A stretch of 25,328 nt of DNA from Lachnospiraceae bacterium. Lineage in GTDB: Bacteria > Bacillota > Clostridia > Lachnospirales > Lachnospiraceae. This document shows positions 20,957 through 25,328 of the stretch, piece after piece (position 1 is the stretch's first letter; each line of letters opens with the position of its first letter). The notes beneath the pieces were generated by a model that searched no databases, had not been told where the DNA came from, and worked only from the letters and a program-made list of their open reading frames with translations. The position numbers were made by a program, and so were the translations under genes. The stretch covers positions 1 to 25,328 of the forward strand of contig VSNH01000039.1 in assembly GCA_009774215.1 (NCBI GenBank), given 5' to 3'.

Positions 20957-21859
20957 ATGGATACCCATATTATGAAGAATTATATTCTGAGCTGCTGTTC
21001 AACGGCGGATCTTCCGGCGGAGCATTTCTCGAAGCGCGGCATTTTCTACGCCTGCTTCCACTATGAGCTGGATGGCCGGGAGTATTCGGATGATCTGGGC
21101 AAGAGCATGTCCTTTGAACATTTTTATCAAGCCATGGCGAACGGCGCGGACACGAAAACCTCGCAGATCAATGTAGCCGAATTTACGGAATACTTTGAAC
21201 CGTTTTTGCGGGCCGGCAAGGACATTCTGCATCTGTGCCTGTCCTCTGGCATCTCCGGCGTAATCAACTCCGCCATGGGCGCCAGGGAAATGCTTGCCGA
21301 GAAATACCCGGAGCAGACGATCTATATCGTGGACTCTCTGGCAGCATCCTCGGGCTTCGGCCTTCTGATGGATAAACTGGCCGACCTGCGCGACGAGGGC
21401 ATGTCCGCCGCAGAGCTTTATCAGTGGACGCTGGACAACCGCCTGCGCCTGAATCACTGGTTCTTCTCTACAGACCTTACCTTCTATATTAAGGGGGGCC
21501 GCATCTCAAAGACTTCCGGCATGATCGGAAATATGCTGAATATCTGCCCTCTCTTAAACGTGGATCATCTGGGAAGACTGATTCCCCGCTATAAAATCCG
21601 CACCAAGAGAAAAGTCATGTACGCAATTGTAGATAAGATGGAGGAATGCATCGAGGAGGGAACCGCCTACAGCGGAAAATGCTATATCTCTCAGTCTGCC
21701 TGCTATGCGGATGCCCGATTTGTGGCGGATCTGATCGAGGAGCGTTTCCCGAATCTGGACGGTAAAGTGGAGATCAACAGCATCGGCACTACCATCGGCG
21801 CCCACACCGGCCCCGGCACCGTCGCCGTATTCTTCTGGGGGAAGGAACGTGTTGACTAA
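20957..21859 (+). CDS. DegV family fatty-acid-binding protein
   Basis: DegV-type proteins (FakB-like) bind a fatty acid and present it to a fatty acid kinase; many members have no known role. The 300-residue protein starts with the family strand YILSCCSTADLP (about 8-19). It then has TSQINVAEFTEYF (about 63-75), the lipid-site SSGISGVINSA (about 96-106), SSGFG, KGGRISK (about 171-177) and the C-terminal GTTIGAHTGPGTVAVFF (about 276-292). Length is typical. The start is uncertain: ATG 20957 and ATG 20972 (MKNYILS) are both possible and neither has a strong Shine-Dalgarno. It appears monocistronic. No fakA-type kinase is nearby. Confidence 0.92.
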   Translation: MDTHIMKNYILSCCSTADLPAEHFSKRGIFYACFHYELDGREYSDDLGKSMSFEHFYQAMANGADTKTSQINVAEFTEYFEPFLRAGKDILHLCLSSGISGVINSAMGAREMLAEKYPEQTIYIVDSLAASSGFGLLMDKLADLRDEGMSAAELYQWTLDNRLRLNHWFFSTDLTFYIKGGRISKTSGMIGNMLNICPLLNVDHLGRLIPRYKIRTKRKVMYAIVDKMEECIEEGTAYSGKCYISQSACYADARFVADLIEERFPNLDGKVEINSIGTTIGAHTGPGTVAVFFWGKERVD

Positions 21860-21892
21860 GCCCCCTCACACTCGCGCGGAGAATGTGCGACG

Positions 21893-21950
21893 GAGAATGC
21901 CCGCATCTTGGGCATTCTCTTAGGTGAGACTTAGAAGTTCTTCTCATTTT
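21893..21950. repeat. dispersed hairpin element / likely terminator between degV and the LytTR gene
   Basis: GAGAATGCCC (21893-21902) and GGGCATTCTC (21910-21919) form a perfect 10-bp stem with a 7-nt loop. Next come GTGAGAC and AAGTTCTTCTCA, then TTTTTT. On the plus strand this second part folds weakly before a U-run and could terminate degV. Sequence is shared with positions 1-20 and 206-217. A degenerate first copy of the arm, GAGAATGTGCG, precedes it at about 21880. Confidence 0.6.
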
Positions 21951-22676
21951 TTATTTATCGCAATAATACGCAAAATATCGCTCCCGCACCGCCTGGCAGG
22001 CGTTTCTCGGCGGGTAAATCTTTTTCCCATCATCCATGCGGATTTCCTGCTTGCCGACGCACTCGATATGATCCATATTCACAAGATAGGCAACACCCAC
22101 CCGCATAAACTCGGTGTACGGCACCAACAGCTCCACGAGCTTGGTCATCGTGAGGCGCAGCATACATTGGCTGCCGTCAGACAGATGCAGGTATTGAAAC
22201 TTTCCCTGCGCCTCGCAGTATATAATATCGTCCACCGCCACACGTTGTACCGTCCCGTCGATCTGCAGGAGGACAAACCGCTTCCGCTCCTCCTGTATCT
22301 CCATCAAAAGCTTGTCCAAAACCGCAGACAGCTTATCTTCTGCCAGCGGTTTCACCAGATACTGGGCCGCCTCCACTTCAAACGCGTCAAGCGCATGTTC
22401 CCTTGAGGTCGTCAGAAACACGATCCGACAGTGGTTTCCCATGCGCCGCAGTTCCCTTGCCGCCTCAATCCCCAATATGTCAGGCATGTAAATGTCCATC
22501 AGAACCAAATCCGGAAGGTACGCTTCGTCGCCGATCCGTGTCAACAGCGCATCGGCGTTTTCAAAGCATTCCACACGGAGGTCAGCCTCCGGATGGCTTT
22601 CCCGGTATTCCGCGAGCATTTTCTCCGTTTTATGCAGTTGTTCCGTCTCATCGTCGCAGAGTGCAATCAGATACAT
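21951..22676 (-). CDS. LytTR-family response regulator
   Basis: The 241-residue regulator has an N-terminal receiver domain with acidic pocket CDDE (about 7-10), phospho-acceptor D61 in LVLMDIYMPD, T89/T90 and K109 (YLVKP). From about 140 there is a LytTR DNA-binding domain (DIIYCEAQGKFQYLHLSDGS, then FMRVGVAYLVNMDHIECVGK). The family (AgrA, AlgR, LytR types) controls virulence, competence, bacteriocins or envelope functions. The start at 22676 (MYLIALCDDE) has GGGAGA upstream; the open frame to 22706 lacks this. No histidine kinase or peptide gene is adjacent, so it is an orphan within this window. Confidence 0.93.
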   Translation of the reverse strand: MYLIALCDDETEQLHKTEKMLAEYRESHPEADLRVECFENADALLTRIGDEAYLPDLVLMDIYMPDILGIEAARELRRMGNHCRIVFLTTSREHALDAFEVEAAQYLVKPLAEDKLSAVLDKLLMEIQEERKRFVLLQIDGTVQRVAVDDIIYCEAQGKFQYLHLSDGSQCMLRLTMTKLVELLVPYTEFMRVGVAYLVNMDHIECVGKQEIRMDDGKKIYPPRNACQAVRERYFAYYCDK

Positions 22677-22823
22677 AGATTCTCTCCCAATTCTTTCAAA
22701 CTGCATTTATCATACTACGTTACGTCATGCCGCGCGCCCCATTTGGTACGGATTGTAATTTTTATGGCATACTTTGCATTATTAGTTTACATAACTTATT
22801 CCTCTGTCGGCCGGCTGTACACC

Positions 22824-23774
22824 TCAGCGCATCAGATACATAAAGTATCCCCCATAGCCAAGCAGCATAAGCAGCCCGCCCACACGGCCCAGCCGCTTAT
22901 TTTTAAATACGCAGATCCACAAAAGCACAGCTGCCGCAATACACACGATACCGTCTGTCAGAAATTCCGGCGCATAAGCCACCGGCGTAATCAGCGCCGA
23001 AGTGCCTACCACAAAGAGGATATTGAAAATATTGCTTCCCACGATATTGCCCACCGCAATATCCGCCTTACCTTTGATGGCCGCCGTCACGCTTGTCACA
23101 AGCTCCGGCAGAGAAGTGCCGAATGCCACGATCGTCAGGCCGATCAGCCGTTCGCTCATACCGAAAATCATCGCCAGCTCCGTAGCCGCATCCACCGCCA
23201 CATCAGAACCTAGCACGATCATTGCCCCGCCCAGAACGATCAGGGCGAGCATTTTCCAGACAGGCATGGGCTTTTCCCTATCCTCCCCCCGCATTTCCTC
23301 CGCAAGACCGACGCCCCGTTTCGACATGTCCAGCAGATATCCCAGATAGCAGAGCATAAGCCCCCAGAGAATCAGGCCGTCAGACAAACGCAGCAGATTG
23401 TCTCCTGCAGCGCCCATAGCGACAAGTATGACCGACACCACGATCACAAAAGGAATCTCGTACCGCACCGTCGATTTCTGTACCGCCATGGGAGTAATGA
23501 GAGCGGTAAGCCCCAAAATCAGCAGGATATTCATAATGTTGCTTCCCACAATATTGCCGATGGTGATCTCCGCGCTCCCCTTTAAAGCCGCCGACACACT
23601 GACCGCCGCCTCCGGCAGCGAGGTTCCCATCGCCACGATGGTGAGGCCGATCACGAGCTGCGGAATCCCGAATTTCTCCGCCAGCCGGCTCGCGCCCTCC
23701 ACAAACCAGTCCGCGCCTTTCACCAGAAGAACAAACCCTAACGCCAGTAACCCAACCTGAACTGCAACATCCAT
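22824..23774 (-). CDS. CaCA-family Na+/Ca2+ exchanger-like transporter, predicted Mn2+ exporter
   Basis: This 316-residue membrane protein of the YrbG/CaxA type has about ten hydrophobic segments and two homologous alpha-repeats. The first is IGLTIVAMGTSLPEAAVSVS with GNIVGSNIMNILLILG (about 42-88). The second is IGLTIVAFGTSLPELVTSVT with GNIVGSNIFNILFVVG (about 212-258). The repeat glutamates and asparagines of the ion-binding sites are intact. The family exchanges Ca2+ (or other divalent cations) for Na+ or H+. The upstream yybP-ykoY-type riboswitch suggests that Mn2+ is the physiologically relevant ion. The start at 23774 has AGAGG upstream, inside the 34-bp repeat. Confidence 0.9.
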   Translation of the reverse strand: MDVAVQVGLLALGFVLLVKGADWFVEGASRLAEKFGIPQLVIGLTIVAMGTSLPEAAVSVSAALKGSAEITIGNIVGSNIMNILLILGLTALITPMAVQKSTVRYEIPFVIVVSVILVAMGAAGDNLLRLSDGLILWGLMLCYLGYLLDMSKRGVGLAEEMRGEDREKPMPVWKMLALIVLGGAMIVLGSDVAVDAATELAMIFGMSERLIGLTIVAFGTSLPELVTSVTAAIKGKADIAVGNIVGSNIFNILFVVGTSALITPVAYAPEFLTDGIVCIAAAVLLWICVFKNKRLGRVGGLLMLLGYGGYFMYLMR

Positions 23775-23778
23775 ATCT

Positions 23779-23812
23779 TTTCCTCTCTGTCAGAGCAGTT
23801 TACTGCTATGAC
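23779..23812 (-). repeat. 34-bp leader repeat, copy 2
   Basis: The minus-strand sequence matches 5361-5394 at 32 of 34 positions, including GCAGTAAACTGCTCTGACAG and the GAGGAAA Shine-Dalgarno. It lies between the riboswitch terminator and the exchanger start, so the two unrelated genes share the same ribosome-binding leader. Confidence 0.7.
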
Positions 23813-23836
23813 TCTTTCTTCCTTTTCGTAAGCCCC

Positions 23837-23984
23837 GAAAAAATGAAACGAGGCCTTCAACATTTTTAATGCTAAAAGTCTCGTTCTTTCTCTCATTTCC
23901 AAATATCCGATATGAAACAGAAAGCGTGTAAACATGACACATTTGTCAGGGTATGTTGCTTACACAGGATAACTACTCCCTCTT
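23837..23984 (-). ncRNA. yybP-ykoY (manganese) riboswitch with terminator
   Basis: Read on the minus strand, the leader has the class hallmarks in order: AAGAGGGAGTAG (about 23973-23984), CAACATAC (23951-23958), an intervening variable stem, then GAACGAGACTTTTAGC (about 23871-23886). The known class has GGGGAGTAG, ACATAC and a CGAGAC/CAAGACC region forming the Mn2+-binding loops. The CGAGAC part also begins a stem AACGAG/CTCGTT (23880-23885 with 23847-23852) followed by an AU-rich T-run (23838-23843). This is an expression platform in which Mn2+ binding would prevent termination. Identification is by motif reading only, without a covariance search. Confidence 0.75.
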
Positions 23985-23996
23985 AACTTGTGAGAT

Positions 23997-24026
23997 AATG
24001 TAACATAAAGTATACCCGTTTGTCAA
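23997..24026 (-). promoter_or_regulatory. sigma-A promoter of the riboswitch-exchanger transcript
   Basis: On the minus strand a perfect TTGACA (24021-24026) stands 18 nt from TACATT (23997-24002), a weaker -10. Transcription would start just upstream of the riboswitch. Confidence 0.55.
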
Positions 24027-24039
24027 GGTTTTCATGCGT

Positions 24040-25257
24040 TCACTGGATCTTTGCCAGCGACTCCGCCGACAGTATTTTTCTGATATTGAGCAGGAACAAC
24101 ACGCTTGCCGTAGTCGCAGAAATAATGTCGGAAACCGGCTCCGCATAGTAAACACCCATCACGCCGAAAAAATGCGGCAGAATAATCGCCAGCGGAATCA
24201 GCAAAATAATTTTTCGCAGCACGGCGATAAAGAGCGACACTTTCGCCTGTCCGAGCGCCAGAAAAGTAGGCTGGATCCCGTTCTGCAGTCCAAACACGAG
24301 CATTCCCGCCATAAAGATCGGCATCACCTTCCCGACCAGCTCCACGAGGGCCGTCTCGTTTGTGAAAAAGCCTGCGTAAAATTCCGGGAACAACATAGTC
24401 GTCGCCGTGGACACAAGCATAAAATCGAAACACAGGCCGATCATCCAGCGGTAAAGCTGTTTTACCCGCTCAAAATTCCCCGCACCGTAATTGTAGCTGA
24501 CGACAGGCGTCATGCCCTGCGTAAAGCCGGCGATGGGAGCGGCGAAAAGCTGCATCACGCTCTGCATGATGGTGAGCGCGCCTACGTGCAGATCACCACC
24601 GTATGCCTGCAGTCCGCGGTTTAACACAATGCTGATAAAACTCTCCGTGGCCCGCATGATAAAGGGCGATATCCCGAGAGAGAAAATGCTGACCAGAATC
24701 CCGCGCTCCAGCCGAAGAAACTTCCTCCTTATTTTCAAGGTAGATTTATCGCTCAGCAAAAAGCCCGTGACCCACGCCGCGCTGAGCGCCTGGGAAATGA
24801 CCGTCGCCACCGCCGCGCCCTTTACTCCCATGCCGAGGCCAAAGATAAAGATGGGGTCGAGGATGATATTGGCCACCGCGCCGATCAGCACCGACAGCAT
24901 CGCCACGCCCGGTCTGCTCTGGCAGATAATAAAGGCATTTAATCCAAGCGCAAGCTCCACAAACAGCGTCCCCACCAGATAGATCGTCAGATAGTCCACC
25001 GCGTAATCTATGGTGGCGTCGCTGGCGCCAAACTGATAGAGCAGGGGCCGCTGAAACGCATAGAAAACAGCCATCAGCGCCACCGTGCAGATCACAAGGA
25101 AGCTCACGCTGTTGCCGAGAATTTTTTCCGCGTGATCCCTGTCCTGCTTCCCCAGCCAGATGGCCGCAAGGGGCGCGGCCCCGCTGTTGACAAACCCGGA
25201 AAAAGCGGAGATAAAAACCGTGATACAGAAGGTGACGCCCACCCCCGTCAAGGCGGT
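24040..25257 (-). CDS. MATE-family multidrug/Na+ efflux transporter (5' end missing)
   Basis: MATE transporters expel cationic drugs or metabolites using Na+ or H+ gradients. About 406 codons are reliable. They begin at ALTGVGVTFCITVFISAFSG, which corresponds to the first or second membrane helix of the family. The first 40-50 residues of a typical 450-residue MATE are missing. About eleven hydrophobic segments are visible, with the typical GAVANIILDPIFIFGLGMGVKGAA and GFTQGMTPVVSYNYGAGNFERVKQLYRW motifs on the two halves (each given here only in part of the protein). Beyond 25257 the frame stays open to 25326 but translates to proline/glycine-rich nonsense because of G/C runs. The contig end, not a real mutation, is the likely cause. 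Confidence 0.9.
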   Translation of the reverse strand, partial: TALTGVGVTFCITVFISAFSGFVNSGAAPLAAIWLGKQDRDHAEKILGNSVSFLVICTVALMAVFYAFQRPLLYQFGASDATIDYAVDYLTIYLVGTLFVELALGLNAFIICQSRPGVAMLSVLIGAVANIILDPIFIFGLGMGVKGAAVATVISQALSAAWVTGFLLSDKSTLKIRRKFLRLERGILVSIFSLGISPFIMRATESFISIVLNRGLQAYGGDLHVGALTIMQSVMQLFAAPIAGFTQGMTPVVSYNYGAGNFERVKQLYRWMIGLCFDFMLVSTATTMLFPEFYAGFFTNETALVELVGKVMPIFMAGMLVFGLQNGIQPTFLALGQAKVSLFIAVLRKIILLIPLAIILPHFFGVMGVYYAEPVSDIISATTASVLFLLNIRKILSAESLAKIQ

Positions 25258-25328
25258 TGGAGACCCCCCCGGAAAAAGGTGGGGGCCCACCCCCGGCCGG
25301 GGGGGGGGGGGGGGGGAGTTAGACAAAA
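25258..25328. other. low-quality contig end
   Basis: The last 70 bases contain several runs of C and G, including one of about 19 G, followed by an unrelated AGTTAGACAAAA. Homology of the MATE gene stops at the same place. This looks like sequencing or assembly noise rather than genome. Confidence 0.75.

Noticed and set aside
1..25328. CRISPR arrays, tRNA or rRNA genes
   Set aside because: No regularly spaced direct repeats, no tRNA cloverleaf and no rRNA sequence were seen.
25258..25328. G-rich structural element (quadruplex) or proline-rich MATE extension
   Set aside because: It coincides with loss of homology and the contig edge, so a sequence error is more likely.

Overview
The window looks like a chromosomal contig from a motile, anaerobic gut Firmicute, most likely Lachnospiraceae (Clostridia). 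The evidence is the gene families (PPi-type phosphofructokinase, an atypical short FliD-like protein, a Firmicute flagellin, LacI and AraC sugar regulators, LytTR response regulator), strong AGGAGG ribosome-binding sites and sigma-A promoters. The left edge lies inside a cluster of palindromic repeats. The right edge ends in an implausible G-run, probably poor contig-end sequence.

Layout: (1) 1-218, nested palindromic repeats. (2) 219-2448, minus strand, a ribosomal/transcription operon rpmG-secE-nusG-rplK-rplA from one clear sigma-A promoter. (3) 2800-4113, a FliD-like flagellar cap gene whose leader folds with a GGA in the loop. (4) 4231-7094, an AraC regulator and a GH13 alpha-glucosidase behind a heavily structured leader. 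(5) 7164-8780, minus, a biotin-dependent carboxyltransferase with a perfect consensus promoter and a structured leader. (6) 9151-10655, minus, an XRE-like gene coupled to UDP-galactopyranose mutase. (7) 10933-13136, tandem paralogous GT2-TPR glycosyltransferases. (8) 13210-16830, minus, glycogen phosphorylase and a LacI regulator with its own operator. (9) 16944-19160, flagellin and csrA (minus) next to an invertible DNA cassette. (10) 19262-20488, minus, PPi-phosphofructokinase. (11) DegV, a LytTR regulator, a Na+/Ca2+-type exchanger behind a probable yybP-ykoY manganese riboswitch, and a truncated MATE transporter.

The most notable discovery is at 18371-19160. A small tyrosine recombinase gene sits between two perfect 30-bp inverted repeats. 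Each repeat is built like a recombinase core site (8-bp inverted arms, 7-bp spacer). Inside the segment, close to the right repeat and pointing outward, is a near-consensus flagellar sigma-28 promoter (TAAAGTAT-N11-ACCGATAT). As assembled it points away from csrA-flagellin, toward the 3' end of the phosphofructokinase gene. Inversion would place it about 95 nt upstream of csrA, reading into csrA and flagellin. I infer a self-contained flagellin ON/OFF switch, seen here in the OFF orientation. It co-switches the translational regulator CsrA with the flagellin, whose leader carries a 10-bp hairpin with a CGGA tetraloop and a GGA-containing Shine-Dalgarno, the hallmark of CsrA control. A similar GGA-loop hairpin precedes the FliD-like gene, so CsrA could link the two loci.

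The carbohydrate genes (alpha-glucosidase, phosphorylase, PPi-PFK, AraC, LacI) suggest alpha-glucan use. The two GT2-TPR proteins and UDP-galactofuranose synthesis suggest surface or flagellin glycosylation; that link is inference.
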